Part shown: positions 1 to 10,900 of the stretch, piece after piece
How the letters are laid out: every line of letters begins with the position of its first letter
Position numbering within the stretch: the first letter of the stretch is position 1
Assembly: GCA_020890945.1 (NCBI GenBank)
Contig: JAJHPK010000083.1
Coordinates: forward strand, 1-46,057
DNA: 46,057 bases
Reading direction: 5' to 3'
From: Nitrosomonas sp.
GTDB taxonomy: Bacteria > Pseudomonadota > Gammaproteobacteria > Burkholderiales > Nitrosomonadaceae
Notes under the pieces: model-generated
The model's database searches: none
The model's input: the letters and a program-made list of their open reading frames with translations, nothing else
What the model was told of the DNA's origin: nothing
Translations under genes and position numbers: made by a program

Positions 1-245
1 CTAGATTGATTAGTTTGCTTTTCATATTGTAAGCGTTTTTCTGGCGGCATCTTAGCCAATACACTCGGAGGTATAACAGAACCAGATCGGTTAGTTGTAC
101 GTATGATTTCCCAAGCGCCGGGCTTAACATTTAATGTACCTGCGTATGCAGATCGAATTGTAGTCGTTATGAGTAAAAGTAAAAGAAAGTTATATATCAA
201 CTTACGTAGCTCAATGTTTCTTATGAATATTATTTTTATCATCAT
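1..245 (-). CDS. DUF3617-type secreted protein, N-terminal part (runs off the window)
   Basis: Reading the minus strand from an ATG at 245 gives an open frame of 81 codons to the window edge. The first ~35 residues form a basic start, a leucine-rich core (NFLLLLITTTI) and an AYA-like cleavage site, so a Sec signal peptide is likely. The mature part begins with TLNVKPGAWEI and continues to PPSVLAKMPPEKRLQYEK, the pattern of DUF3617 proteins (VKPGLWE near the start, then a proline-rich loop and a KMPPE-like motif). An AGGAG ribosome site sits four bases upstream of the first ATG; a second ATG follows directly. DUF3617 proteins are small periplasmic proteins of unknown function. The C-terminal half, with the family's usual cysteines, lies outside the window. 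Confidence 0.72.
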   Translation of the reverse strand, partial: MMIKIIFIRNIELRKLIYNFLLLLLITTTIRSAYAGTLNVKPGAWEIIRTTNRSGSVIPPSVLAKMPPEKRLQYEKQTNQS

Positions 246-467
246 TAACTCCTTTCGTAAATTTTATTACCTCACAAATAAGAAAGATAGCTTTACAATA
301 AATACTAGGTCTGCATCAAAAAATTACGCCGCCCTCTTCTTTTCTATACCGAAAATGATCATAACAAATTTATAAGCGATCAAGGTTATCAGAGGTAAAT
401 AAATATTGTGGTCATTTTTAACAATTTTTTAACATTGATCCATCTAAAATTCTTTGGTTTTTCTTTT
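246..467. other. AT-rich spacer between DUF3617 gene and IS remnant
   Basis: The spacer must hold the promoter of the leftward DUF3617 gene. I see no convincing gene; a rightward frame (103-375) crosses it but is the shadow of the minus-strand gene followed by noncoding DNA. Confidence 0.4.
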
Positions 468-1463
468 TAAAGACTCCTGCACAACCTCACCTTCCATTGC
501 AATAACCAACTAAAATATAGGCCGATGAGTTTTGGAGCACTTGAATTGGCAGAGCGATTGAAGCGAGAAAATGTTCTGATGAAAATTGATGCGCTGATTG
601 AGTGGGAGGAATTGCGTCCGAAGCTACGGGTTTATACAAGCGCGAGTTATCGCGCATGGTGGAAGGCAGGAACCGTTTGATGTGTTGTTGATGTTCAAAG
701 CGATCCTGCTGGGTCAGTGGCATAGTTTATCGGATGCTGCGTTGGAGCAAACGCTGTGTGTACGAATTGATTTTCTACGATTTTGTGGATTGTCCTTGTC
801 GGATGCGATACCGGACGAAACCACTTTGTGCCGGTTCCGTAACCGGCTATTAACCAGCGACTGACTCGATGGGTTGCTAGGTTCTATCAATGAGCAACTT
901 CAATCACACGGATTGATGATCAAGGGTGCGACGGGGGCAATCATTGATGCCACGCTAATTGAGTCGGCGGCACGCTCTAGAAATACTATCACCCTGGAGA
1001 TGGATGCCGAAGGTAAGGCTATTCAGTTTGACGATGACAGTCAGCCTGGAATCAGCTGTACCGAAGAACAAAGTGCGGATCCAGATGCAATCTGGCTAAA
1101 GAAAGGCAAGAAATCGCAGTTTGGCCACCGCAATTACCGGGCGGTGGACGCACAAGAAGGCTATGTGCGCGGGGTTCACACTACTCCTGCCAACCAGAGT
1201 GAAATGATGCATTTCTAAGCAGCTAACGATGGTGCACATATCGAGGCGAATCGGGTGTATGCCGAGAAGGGATCTGGAAGCCAACAAAATCTCCGTAGAT
1301 CAACCATTAAGGGAAGCAATCCGTCCAAATGTTGCATAAGGGGGAAATTTTCCCAAAAAAGGAAAAAAACTTCACTTTCTACCCAAATGACGCATAACAA
1401 CTGTCATTTAGATATTTTTCTCATTAAGCACAGCAAATTTACGCAGTTATGCAGAGGTCTTTA
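468..1463 (+). mobile_element. Decayed IS5-type insertion sequence
   Basis: Imperfect terminal inverted repeats are visible: 469-488 (AAAGACTCCTGCACAACCTC) against the reverse complement of 1443-1462 (AAAGACCTCTGCATAACTGC), 15 of 20 matching, extended by one T/A pair at 468/1463. They bracket a broken transposase. No clear target duplication remains. The distance from the last recognisable transposase codons (about 1300) to the right end is about 160 bp, shorter than the missing C-terminal third would need, so an internal deletion is likely. The mini-element at 19710-19798 shares the end pattern and a TAACCAACT block at the same distance from the end, so both derive from one IS group. Confidence 0.72.
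525..1295 (+). pseudogene. IS5-family transposase, broken by frameshifts and stops
   Basis: The frame starts at ATG 525 (MSFGALELAERLKRENVL) and stays recognisable to about 623 (EWEELRPKL). Single-base losses near 630 and 656 then move the match into the frame containing QEPFDVLLMFKAILLGQWH and FRNRLLTSD. An in-frame TGA at 862-864 interrupts LTSD|LDGLLGSINEQ. The next section (MIKGATGAIIDATLIESAA, KKGKKSQFGHRNYRAVDAQEGY) contains the first catalytic Asp block of IS5 transposases. A second stop, TAA 1216-1218, interrupts SEMMHF|AANDGAHIEANRVYAEKG. Similarity fades after about 1295, so the C-terminal catalytic Glu region is missing. The gene cannot make an active transposase. The comparison with intact copies is from memory of the family. 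Confidence 0.85.
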
Positions 1464-1744
1464 TCAATGCAACAAACTTTTAAACGAAATATTCTACAAA
1501 TTCCACAGTAAGCCTATTTCTACAAGGAAACATGATTCACAAAAATTCTTTGTTTTACGAAATAGAAATTCTCCATACGAGACTTAAGTATCAGTGAGCA
1601 CTAAGCTAGCAGCCACTGAGCTTCATGATTTTGTCTATCAAATTGAACATAAATTATGAATAATATCGTATCGATTACTTTACCTTTAGTCGCAATACGA
1701 TATCATTGCTTTGCACTAACTCTAGAAAGTCTCTTTGAAAAGCG
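1464..1744. other. Spacer upstream of panB with an inverted repeat
   Basis: No gene is visible. A perfect 9-bp inverted repeat, ATATCGTAT (1663-1671) and ATACGATAT (1695-1703), lies 42-82 bp before panB. It could be an operator or a weak hairpin; nothing else supports either reading. The panB promoter should be here. Confidence 0.35.
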
Positions 1745-2536
1745 ATGCGCACTACACTCATTACCTTGCAACAACAAGCTAGGAACAATGAAAAATTTAC
1801 TGTTTTAACTTGTTACGACGCTACATTTGCAAAAATATCAGAAGATGCCGGAATTGATGTATTACTCGTAGGTGACTCACTCGGAGACGTTATAAAAGGC
1901 GATAGTACGACGTTAACAGTCACTCTCGACGAAATTATTTATCATACCCAATGCGTTTCTAGCCGTACCGATAAAGCGCTGATCATGTCCGATATGCCTT
2001 TCGGTAGTTATCAACAATCTCCACAACAAGCCTTCGCCAATGCAAGCAAAATCATTGCAGCAGGTGCGCATATGGTGAAATTGGAAGGGGGGCAAATAAT
2101 GGCTGAAACCATTTCTTTCTTAACACAACGTGGTATTCCTGTTTGTGCGCATATAGGATTGATGCCGCAATCCATTCATCAATTAGGTGGCTATAAATTA
2201 CAAGGTAATTCACAACAATCCGCAGCAATTCTTCTTGAAGATGCAAAATTATTAGAAAAATCTGGCGCCGGAGTCCTCTTAATGGAAGTTGTTCCAGCAA
2301 AACTAGCAGAGGAAATTACACAATCGCTTTCGATTCCAACCATCGGAATTGGCGCTGGGAAAAATTGTTCTGCTCAAGTTCTTGTGCTCCATGACATGCT
2401 AGGCTTGTGCCAAGGAAAAAAACCACGGTTTGTAAAAAATTTCATGGAAGGGGCTAATAGCATCCAAGAAGCTGTTACAAATTATGTTCAAGCCGTTAAA
2501 TCAGGACATTTTCCTGATCACGAACACGAATATTGA
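1745..2536 (+). CDS. panB: 3-methyl-2-oxobutanoate hydroxymethyltransferase
   Basis: PanB transfers a hydroxymethyl group from 5,10-methylene-THF to 2-oxoisovalerate, giving ketopantoate, the first step of pantothenate synthesis in the cytoplasm. The 263-residue length is normal. Family blocks are in order: LTCYDATFA (21-29), the metal-binding VGDSLGD (42-48, Asp44), SDMPFGSY with a second Asp, [11 protein letters not shown] with Glu, a GLMPQS block, and [11 protein letters not shown] followed by VLHDMLGL. All expected acidic ligands are present. The start ATG has only a weak ribosome site but gives the normal N terminus. panC follows immediately, so the two form the usual panBC operon. Confidence 0.95.
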   Translation: MRTTLITLQQQARNNEKFTVLTCYDATFAKISEDAGIDVLLVGDSLGDVIKGDSTTLTVTLDEIIYHTQCVSSRTDKALIMSDMPFGSYQQSPQQAFANASKIIAAGAHMVKLEGGQIMAETISFLTQRGIPVCAHIGLMPQSIHQLGGYKLQGNSQQSAAILLEDAKLLEKSGAGVLLMEVVPAKLAEEITQSLSIPTIGIGAGKNCSAQVLVLHDMLGLCQGKKPRFVKNFMEGANSIQEAVTNYVQAVKSGHFPDHEHEY

Positions 2537-2549
2537 TAATTATTCAAAC

Positions 2550-3374
2550 GTGAAAATATTTAATGATATTCCATCCATCCGAGCACATTTGCAAGACAAG
2601 CAGTCAATAGCATTTGTACCGACAATGGGTAATTTGCATGCTGGTCATTTAACGCTCATCAAACACGCAAAACAATTATCTCATGAGGTTGTAGTCAGTA
2701 TTTTTGTAAATCGCTTACAATTCCTACCCCATGAAGATTTTTCAAGATATCCCCGAACGATCGAACAAGATTGTGTATTGCTTGACGAATTAAATGTCAA
2801 TACCATTTTTGTCCCAGATGAAAAAATTCTTTTCCCTACTCATCAAGAATTCTTGTTAGCATTACCTCCTATAGCAGATACTTTGGAAGGCGAGTTTCGT
2901 CCCGGATTTTTTCGTGGCGTAACAACGATAGTACTGAAATTATTCAATATTATTCAACCTAGCCTAGCCCTTTTTGGTAAAAAAGATTATCAACAGTTGT
3001 TCATGGTGCAACAAATGGTTAAACAACTTAATTTGCCGATTGAAATTATTGCTAGTGAAACTGTTCGTGCTTCCGATGGATTAGCACTGAGTTCAAGAAA
3101 TCAGTATTTAGAAAAATCTCAACGTAGCGAAGCAAGTTACCTTTTTCAAACACTTAACTACATCAAAGAAGAAATTATATCTAGCCACAAAGACTTTGCA
3201 TCTTTACAGGAAAAATCGATGCAACAACTGACAAAACGTGGATGGAAAGTTGATTATATTCAAATTTGCAATCGTATTTCATTAGCACCAGCGCAAAACC
3301 GTAACGAACCTTTAGTGATATTAGCAGCAGCGTGGTTAGATAAAACACGATTAATCGATAATGTGGAAGTATGA
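2550..3374 (+). CDS. panC: Pantothenate synthetase (pantoate--beta-alanine ligase)
   Basis: PanC joins pantoate and beta-alanine using ATP through a pantoyl-adenylate. Seen: [11 protein letters not shown], the HIGH-type nucleotide motif; [40 protein letters not shown]; and the KMSKS-like end ALSSRNQYL. The frame is open from an ATG at 2484 that overlaps panB by 53 bp, but I prefer the GTG at 2550: it starts [13 protein letters not shown] as in other PanC proteins, lies 13 bp after the panB stop, and yields 274 residues, the usual size. No strong ribosome site precedes either start. One oddity is Arg in FVNRLQF where most PanCs have Pro. Confidence 0.93.
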   Translation: MKIFNDIPSIRAHLQDKQSIAFVPTMGNLHAGHLTLIKHAKQLSHEVVVSIFVNRLQFLPHEDFSRYPRTIEQDCVLLDELNVNTIFVPDEKILFPTHQEFLLALPPIADTLEGEFRPGFFRGVTTIVLKLFNIIQPSLALFGKKDYQQLFMVQQMVKQLNLPIEIIASETVRASDGLALSSRNQYLEKSQRSEASYLFQTLNYIKEEIISSHKDFASLQEKSMQQLTKRGWKVDYIQICNRISLAPAQNRNEPLVILAAAWLDKTRLIDNVEV

Positions 3375-3445
3375 GATGAATCTTTTGTTTTTTTATTGTT
3401 ATAACCCCATTAGAAAGTAAGCCTGATAAATTGATACCTAGAACG

Positions 3446-4864
3446 ATGCAGTCTCTAAATGCTTTCTGGCTTTGTTGTCTCGATCATTTTAAAAAAGAAT
3501 TAAACGCGCAGCAGTTTAATACTTGGATAAAACCGTTACAAATTGATCCTTCATCAGATAGCGACAATGGCGTCATACTAATTGCGCCGAATCGCTTTGT
3601 ATTGCAATGGGTGAAAGAGAATTTTATTGGTCACATAAAAGCAATGGCGCAAAATTATTTTTCCAAAGAAATTGCTTTTGATTTAAGACTTTTGGAACAT
3701 TCTGAAGAAAAAAACAATTCTAATCATATCCCTGTACCACAAGCAGTTGTTGCTGCTCCATCTGAACCTGAATCTGCCGCAATATCGTCACCAAACGATG
3801 CGGAATCTATCAATTCAAATAGTTATAGCGTTAGTAAAAAAAACCCGAGTCGTTTGAACCCAAGTTTCACTTTTGAAAACTTCGTAACTGGAAAGGCCAA
3901 TCAATTAGCTCGAGCTGGTGCGATGCAAGTTGCACAATCCCCGGGAATAGCATACAACCCGTTGTTCATTTATGGTGGCGTCGGATTAGGTAAAACGCAT
4001 TTAATCCAAGCCATTGGAAATTACGTTATTGCTGAGAACAGAAACGCAAAAATCCGCTATGTACATGCTGAAAAATATGTTTCAGATGTCGTCAGCGCCT
4101 ATCAACATAAAGCTTTTGATAAATTTAAACTGTACTATCACTCACTGGATATTTTGTTGGTTGATGATGTGCAATTTTTTGGTGGCAAAAATCGTACTCA
4201 AGAAGAGTTCTTTTACGCATTCAATGCATTAGTTGAAAGACACAAGCAAGTCATTATCACATGTGATTCCTATCCTAAAGAAATTTCTGGTTTAGAAGAA
4301 CGCTTAGTCTCACGATTTGGATGGGGTTTAACGGTTGCAGTTGAGCCGCCTGAACTGGAAATGCGAGTGGCTATTTTGCTTAAAAAAGCACAATTAGAAA
4401 AAATAAAACTCGATGAAAATGTTGCTTTTTTTATTGCCAAACATATTCGCTCCAATGTACGTGAATTAGAAGGAGGATTGAAGCGAGTACTCGCTTTTTC
4501 CCGCTTTATCAATCAAGAAATTACGCTTGATTTAGCAAAAGAAGCGCTTAAAGATCTATTAGCGGTACAAAGCCGCCAAATATCGGTTGAAAATATCCAA
4601 AAAACGGTTGCCGATTATTACAAAATAAAAGTGTCTGAAATGTATTCCAAAAAACGTTCGCGTATTGTGGCTAGACCTAGGCAAATGGCAATGACCATTG
4701 CTAAGGAACTCACATCATTAAGTTTACCGGATATTGGTGAAGCGTTTGGTGGCCGGGATCATACGACCGTATTGCACGGTTGCAAAAAAATCAATGAATT
4801 ACGTATGTCGGATCCGCTTGTAAGCCGTGATTTTAATGCTCTGATTCTTATTTTACGAGGATAA
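3446..4864 (+). CDS. dnaA: Chromosomal replication initiator protein DnaA
   Basis: DnaA is the ATP-dependent initiator that binds DnaA boxes and opens oriC. From ATG 3446 (MQSLNAFWLCCLDHFKKEL) the protein has 472 residues: a domain I for DnaB/DiaA-type contacts, a Ser/Pro/Ala-rich linker around 100-140, the AAA+ domain with GGVGLGKTH (Walker A) and LLVDDVQFF (Walker B), and a C-terminal DNA-binding domain with the signature GGRDHTTVLHGCKKI. A TTG five codons upstream (3431) keeps the frame open, but the ATG gives the normal N terminus. An arginine-finger region (ERLVSRFGWGL) is intact. The gene is followed by a spacer full of DnaA boxes and then dnaN, the classic order. Confidence 0.97.
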   Translation: MQSLNAFWLCCLDHFKKELNAQQFNTWIKPLQIDPSSDSDNGVILIAPNRFVLQWVKENFIGHIKAMAQNYFSKEIAFDLRLLEHSEEKNNSNHIPVPQAVVAAPSEPESAAISSPNDAESINSNSYSVSKKNPSRLNPSFTFENFVTGKANQLARAGAMQVAQSPGIAYNPLFIYGGVGLGKTHLIQAIGNYVIAENRNAKIRYVHAEKYVSDVVSAYQHKAFDKFKLYYHSLDILLVDDVQFFGGKNRTQEEFFYAFNALVERHKQVIITCDSYPKEISGLEERLVSRFGWGLTVAVEPPELEMRVAILLKKAQLEKIKLDENVAFFIAKHIRSNVRELEGGLKRVLAFSRFINQEITLDLAKEALKDLLAVQSRQISVENIQKTVADYYKIKVSEMYSKKRSRIVARPRQMAMTIAKELTSLSLPDIGEAFGGRDHTTVLHGCKKINELRMSDPLVSRDFNALILILRG

Positions 4865-5056
4865 TGAAGATCACGTTGATAGATTGTGGATAACTTAAGA
4901 ATAAACAGAAGTGTTTTATTTATCCACAAATTATCCAATAGATTTACAGTTGCTATACAAGGTGATTTTTTGAACTATCTTGTTGATAACACTTGAATGT
5001 TAGAAAATATACAGAATATTTCAGTGCTTTAATTTAATTACTATTCTTTTATTTAA
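4865..5056. other. oriC: Candidate oriC / DnaA-box cluster between dnaA and dnaN
   Basis: This 192-bp AT-rich spacer contains two perfect 9-mer DnaA boxes in opposite orientation: TGTGGATAA at 4885-4893 (minus strand) and TTATCCACA at 4920-4928 (plus strand). Two looser copies follow: TTATCCAAT at 4931-4939 and TGTTGATAA at 4981-4989. A very AT-rich tract (about 5000-5056) next to dnaN could be the unwinding element. The position between dnaA and dnaN fits a bacterial origin, although the same boxes could serve as autoregulatory sites for dnaA or dnaN. Function is inferred. Confidence 0.65.
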
Positions 5057-6172
5057 ATGCTATTAATACAAACTAACCGCGATACTTTGTTGAAACCGTT
5101 ACAAACGGTTACTGGAATTGTTGAACGTCGACAAACATTGCCCATCCTATCGAATGTATTGATTCGTCAAAACGAAGAAAAAACTACTTTTTTAGCCACT
5201 GATCTTGAAATACAAATTAAAACCGAAATAACCAAAGAAAAATTAAATCAAGAAAATTTTTCTTTAACTGTTTCAGCGAAGAAACTTCAGGATATTTTAC
5301 GTTCACTCGATGCGAGTGCAGAAGTTTCATTGATTCGTAAAGAAGATCACTTACAAGTCAAATCCAGCAAAAGTGCTTTCAATTTACAAATTCTACCAGC
5401 GGAAGATTTTCCTGAAATCGCAGAACAAAATGATGCGATTACTTCATTGACGTTGAAGCAAAAGGAACTTAAAAAGTTATTGCACCATGTGCAGTTTTCC
5501 GTTGCACAACAAGATATACGCTACTATTTGAATGGTTTACTGTTGTTAGCAGAAAATGATCAATTGATTGGTGTGGGCACAGATGGTCACCGATTAGCTT
5601 ATATCGCGATGACGTTACAACAAAAAGTAATAAAACAAGAAGTCATTTTGCCGAGAAAAACTGTTTTTGAATTATCAAAATTATTGATAGACAGTGATGA
5701 TCCAATTCAAATCGACTATCTTCAAAACAAAATTCGTTTTTCTTTTTCTGATATCACAGTAATATCGAAAATTATTGATGGTAAGTTTCCTGATTACAAT
5801 CGAGTAATTCCTGTTAAAAATAAAAAAATTTTTGATATCAATCGGATAACCTTCCTTCAAGCACTTCAACGCGTTTCAATACTGTCTAACCAAAGTGATA
5901 AATTTCGTGGTGTACGACTAATCATCAGCAAAGATAATATTTCTATTACCTGTAAAAACAATGAACAAGAAGATGCTCAAGAAGAATTGTTGATTCAGTA
6001 TGATGACGAATCAATCGACATTAGTCTGAATATCAATTATTTAATGGATTTATTGAATAATGTTAGTAGTGAAACGGTTCAATGCGCCTTTGAAGATGCT
6101 AACTCGAGTGTTCTTATCACCATTCCAGAAGATAAAAATTTTAAATATATCGTCATGCCGATGAGAATTTAG
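5057..6172 (+). CDS. dnaN: DNA polymerase III beta sliding clamp
   Basis: The beta clamp is the ring-shaped processivity factor that holds Pol III and other enzymes on DNA. The 371-residue length matches the family (about 366). It starts MLLIQTNRDTLLKPLQTVTGIVERRQTLPILSNVLI, the standard N terminus, and carries GVGTDGHRLAY in the middle domain and the C-terminal ending YIVMPMRI, which forms part of the hydrophobic cleft bound by client proteins. It lies 192 bp after dnaA and 71 bp before gyrB on the same strand, so it may be co-transcribed with gyrB. Confidence 0.97.
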   Translation: MLLIQTNRDTLLKPLQTVTGIVERRQTLPILSNVLIRQNEEKTTFLATDLEIQIKTEITKEKLNQENFSLTVSAKKLQDILRSLDASAEVSLIRKEDHLQVKSSKSAFNLQILPAEDFPEIAEQNDAITSLTLKQKELKKLLHHVQFSVAQQDIRYYLNGLLLLAENDQLIGVGTDGHRLAYIAMTLQQKVIKQEVILPRKTVFELSKLLIDSDDPIQIDYLQNKIRFSFSDITVISKIIDGKFPDYNRVIPVKNKKIFDINRITFLQALQRVSILSNQSDKFRGVRLIISKDNISITCKNNEQEDAQEELLIQYDDESIDISLNINYLMDLLNNVSSETVQCAFEDANSSVLITIPEDKNFKYIVMPMRI

Positions 6173-6180
6173 TGTTATAA

Positions 6181-8661
<2,481 letters not shown>

Positions 8662-8713
8662 TAACAAGATATCGCTAACGGTACTTTTAAACTGAATTGG
8701 GAGGAATTTTTTA

Positions 8714-9775
8714 ATGAATGAGCTGATTAATAAAGCGTTAAACTTTATTTCTGCTGATCTTTTAATGGGACGGAGTTGGTTGGATGTTTTATTGATTCTC
8801 ACCCCTTCTGTGATTTTGCTGGTAACTTTTTTTATCCTTTGTTTTTGGATAAAAAATAGAAATTGGCGCAACTTTGCTTTATTTATGTGCGTGGCGGTTG
8901 CACTGGTTTATTTGCCTTTTGAGCTTTTGCGACAATCAAAGTTGATGGATCGAGCTAATACCAATGTCGCGGAAGTACAAAACAAACTGCAAGGATTGTT
9001 GAATTCCACTAATTTGAATCATGTAAGCGGCCTTGTTACGACAGAGTCTTCCGCAAATGTTTTAGATGATTTAGTACGCGGTATCGATGCGAATAAAAAA
9101 AGAGATTTGATTTTAGTTTCTTGGTTACTGTCTGAAAATGAGAAAAATTCACAGAATCAAATCGATACCAAACAACAACAATTGCAACAGTCACTGGCGG
9201 GTGAAATTAAAAAACGCATGAGCGAGGCGAAAACACAGATTATTGAATCGCAACCACCCGTAGAAAAAATTTCTGAATCGCTTGAAAAACGATTGGACAA
9301 TGAAATCAATCAATTGATATCTGAAAAAACGCAAAATCTTAAGCAAGAAATTGATCATTCATTGAATCACTTTAAGACCAATATCAATGCTTTTGTTCAA
9401 ACTGAATTGGGTGATTATCAACAGAAACTTGCTTCTGTAACAGAAAAAAACGTTGAGGAATTAAGGAATTATTCGAGTAAAGCAAGTGAATCTTTTGCAG
9501 AACAAATCAATGCGATTAATAAAGAATCGTTACAAAAAATTGAGGCGACACAGCAAAGTATTGAAGGGATTAGTGCGAGAATCGATGATACCGGCGTGAA
9601 AAAAATTGCTAAGCAAGTAAAACAGCTCAATGCTTCACTAGAAGCATCACAAAAGAAAAATGATATTTGGTTTGATTACAATGAGTGTATGCGAACAGCG
9701 GGCATCCTTGATTTTGCTGGCAAAGAAAACGAATGTAAAAATAAGCTGAAAAAAGAGATAAATAGCTTGAAGTGA
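8714..9775 (+). CDS. Membrane-anchored coiled-coil protein, unknown function
   Basis: I do not recognise this family. The 353-residue protein has two hydrophobic segments (about 23-46 and 53-72) separated by a short basic loop (KNRNWRN), so the rest would sit on one side of the inner membrane. Residues ~135-320 are rich in Gln, Glu, Lys and Ser with heptad-like spacing and look like a long coiled coil. Two cysteines near the C terminus (YNECMRTAG and ENECKNKL) could form a disulfide if that part is periplasmic. A strong GGGAGG ribosome site precedes ATG 8714, and the gene begins 52 bp after gyrB. The shape resembles structural or apolipoprotein-like envelope proteins, but no function follows from it. 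Confidence 0.75.
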   Translation: MNELINKALNFISADLLMGRSWLDVLLILTPSVILLVTFFILCFWIKNRNWRNFALFMCVAVALVYLPFELLRQSKLMDRANTNVAEVQNKLQGLLNSTNLNHVSGLVTTESSANVLDDLVRGIDANKKRDLILVSWLLSENEKNSQNQIDTKQQQLQQSLAGEIKKRMSEAKTQIIESQPPVEKISESLEKRLDNEINQLISEKTQNLKQEIDHSLNHFKTNINAFVQTELGDYQQKLASVTEKNVEELRNYSSKASESFAEQINAINKESLQKIEATQQSIEGISARIDDTGVKKIAKQVKQLNASLEASQKKNDIWFDYNECMRTAGILDFAGKENECKNKLKKEINSLK

Positions 9776-9798
9776 TTGATTTAAATCTTGCGACTATG

Positions 9799-9840
9799 GG
9801 GTTGTCAACTTCTCCGAAAACACCACACACTTTTCAAAAG
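9799..9840 (+). repeat. Left arm of an inverted repeat pair (partner 10811-10860)
   Basis: The block around ACTTCTCCGAAAAC (from 9808) and CCACACACTTTT reappears inverted at 10820-10849 as ACTTCTCCCAAAAC and CCGCACACTTTT, with about three mismatches over 27 bases; weaker similarity continues outward (TATGGGG/ATTGGGA). Ends like these are typical of insertion sequences. The 1.0-kb interval holds only a small secreted-protein gene and hairpins, no transposase. Confidence 0.55.
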
Positions 9841-9963
9841 AGGCATAAAACTGATGGGTTACTACCTTGTCACAGCCAATTGCCCATTACTAAATCGCTT
9901 AAGCAGTCCCACATAAGCATCGATTAAGAGGTTTTGGAGTAAAGCGAAATTATAGCTTTTTAC

Positions 9964-9996
9964 CCGCAATCTGATGCAATAAGCATTAGATTGCGG
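9964..9996. repeat. Strong hairpin: 14-bp stem, 5-base loop
   Basis: CCGCAATCTGATGC (9964-9977) and GCATTAGATTGCGG (9983-9996) pair along all 14 positions with one G-U wobble, around an AATAA loop. No T-run follows on the plus strand, so a simple terminator for the upstream rightward gene is not obvious. It stands just before a Shine-Dalgarno-like AGGAGG (10002-10007) and a second hairpin, and could be part of a leader or of a dispersed palindromic repeat. Confidence 0.6.
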
Positions 9997-10015
9997 ACTT
10001 TAGGAGGATACGCTT

Positions 10016-10060
10016 ATGCATTTTCCGAAAGGAAAATGCGCTTATTCAACCTTTATTTAA
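10016..10060 (+). other. Possible 14-codon mini-ORF overlapping a GAAA-capped hairpin
   Basis: AGGAGG (10002-10007), an 8-base spacer and ATG 10016 open a frame encoding MHFPKGKCAYSTFI before TAA at 10058-10060. Inside it GCATTTTCC (10018-10026) and GGAAAATGC (10031-10039) form a perfect 9-bp stem capped by a GAAA tetraloop, beginning at the last base of the start codon. It may be a real leader peptide, or simply a palindromic repeat that happens to contain an ATG. The hairpin also lies at the 3' end of the leftward gene at 10053-10439. Confidence 0.3.
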
Positions 10061-10439
10061 AAATCTTTTTTAAAGTTCCACCACTACCAGTACAAACATC
10101 GCAATCAGGAAGGAGAGTAGCTTCTGTGTCTGAGATAAAATTTATTTTTAACGGTATTTGATCGAATGGACTATCAGGATAAGGTGCTAACGGAGTTATG
10201 AGAGAATCCTGCTTTAAAGTTCCTGTATAAGTTGCAGCAAACGTATCTCTACCAGCAGCTAATCGTTTTAAATCCACCAATACGATAGCTGTTCCGTTCT
10301 GACTAATCGCATAATAATTTTCTGCTTTATCTACGTCTTGCCATATGCCGTCTATCGATTCTAAATTAACGCCGAATACGGTTATTGGGGCTATTGTAAA
10401 GAGTAATAAAACTATCCATTGACGATAACTTTTTATCAT
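10053..10439 (-). CDS. Small secreted protein, unknown family
   Basis: The 128-residue protein starts with a basic segment and a hydrophobic core (WIVLLLFTIAPITVFG), a clear Sec signal peptide with cleavage likely around residue 23. The mature part begins ESIDGIWQDVDKAENYYAI, a WxxxDxxxxYY-like start reminiscent of small beta-barrel, lipocalin-like or DUF2147-like domains (GxW at the first strand), but I cannot assign it. A CxxC (DCDVC) sits near the C terminus followed by GSGG. An AGGA element lies upstream of the ATG. The gene is isolated, with about 280 bp and 520 bp of noncoding DNA on its sides, and falls between the arms of an inverted repeat, so it may be cargo or a bystander. Confidence 0.6.
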   Translation of the reverse strand: MIKSYRQWIVLLLFTIAPITVFGVNLESIDGIWQDVDKAENYYAISQNGTAIVLVDLKRLAAGRDTFAATYTGTLKQDSLITPLAPYPDSPFDQIPLKINFISDTEATLLPDCDVCTGSGGTLKKIFK

Positions 10440-10747
10440 GATTTATTATTCCTAATAAAGAAAGAGAATTAATACAGTGTTCCTGTTACATAAGAATAAT
10501 ATGAATTGAATCTTATCAATCCATAATTAAAAAGAGATAACTAGAGTCGCTAAAATGACTTTTTTGCATTTTGCATACCTCATACAAGATTAGTAATTTT
10601 GTAAATGAACCAAGTAAACGCAGCATTAGGCATTACATATCCCTTTATTGCTTTCAACAAATTACTCTAGTTAATCAATAAAATCAACGTAAAGATCAAC
10701 TTTTATACCTATTATAGCGGTCGACAGAACGACCAAGATCAAAACCG

Positions 10748-10759
10748 TGCAAAGGTCTC
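10748..10759 (-). repeat. Solo IS5-type terminus fragment
   Basis: TGCAAAGGTCTC is identical to the outer 12 bases (inverse orientation) of the mini-element at 19710. A poor partner (GACTTTTTTGCATTTTGC) lies about 190 bp to the left at 10557. Twelve bases alone could be chance, but the match is exact and begins at the element's outer edge. Confidence 0.35.
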
Positions 10760-10810
10760 GAATGAATGAGAGTCAACTAGCTATTAAAAGATAGCTAATT
10801 TCATTTAACT

Positions 10811-10860
10811 ATGGTGTTTTCAAAAAGTGTGCGGCGTTTTGGGAGAAGTAACATATCCCA
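10811..10860 (-). repeat. Right arm of the inverted repeat pair (partner 9799-9840)
   Basis: On the minus strand this reads ATTGGGATATGTTACTTCTC followed by CCAAAACGCCGCACACTTTT, the inverted counterpart of 9799-9836. Arm orientation is as in IS termini facing inward. Confidence 0.55.
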
Positions 10861-10900
10861 ATCTTGCGGTTATAAGTAAAAACTAGAAAATCTATTCGGG

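Noticed and set aside
103-375. Rightward 90-codon frame at the window start
   Set aside because: It is opposite the DUF3617 gene, whose signal peptide and VKPGAWE motif are clear on the minus strand.
1255-1587. 110-codon rightward frame in the IS remnant
   Set aside because: Only the first ~15 codons are transposase; the rest is AT-rich sequence past the similarity break.
10557-10759. Second mini-element between GACTTTTTTGCA and TGCAAAGGTCTC
   Set aside because: The left end is too poor a match, and no target duplication is visible; only the right 12 bases are reported.
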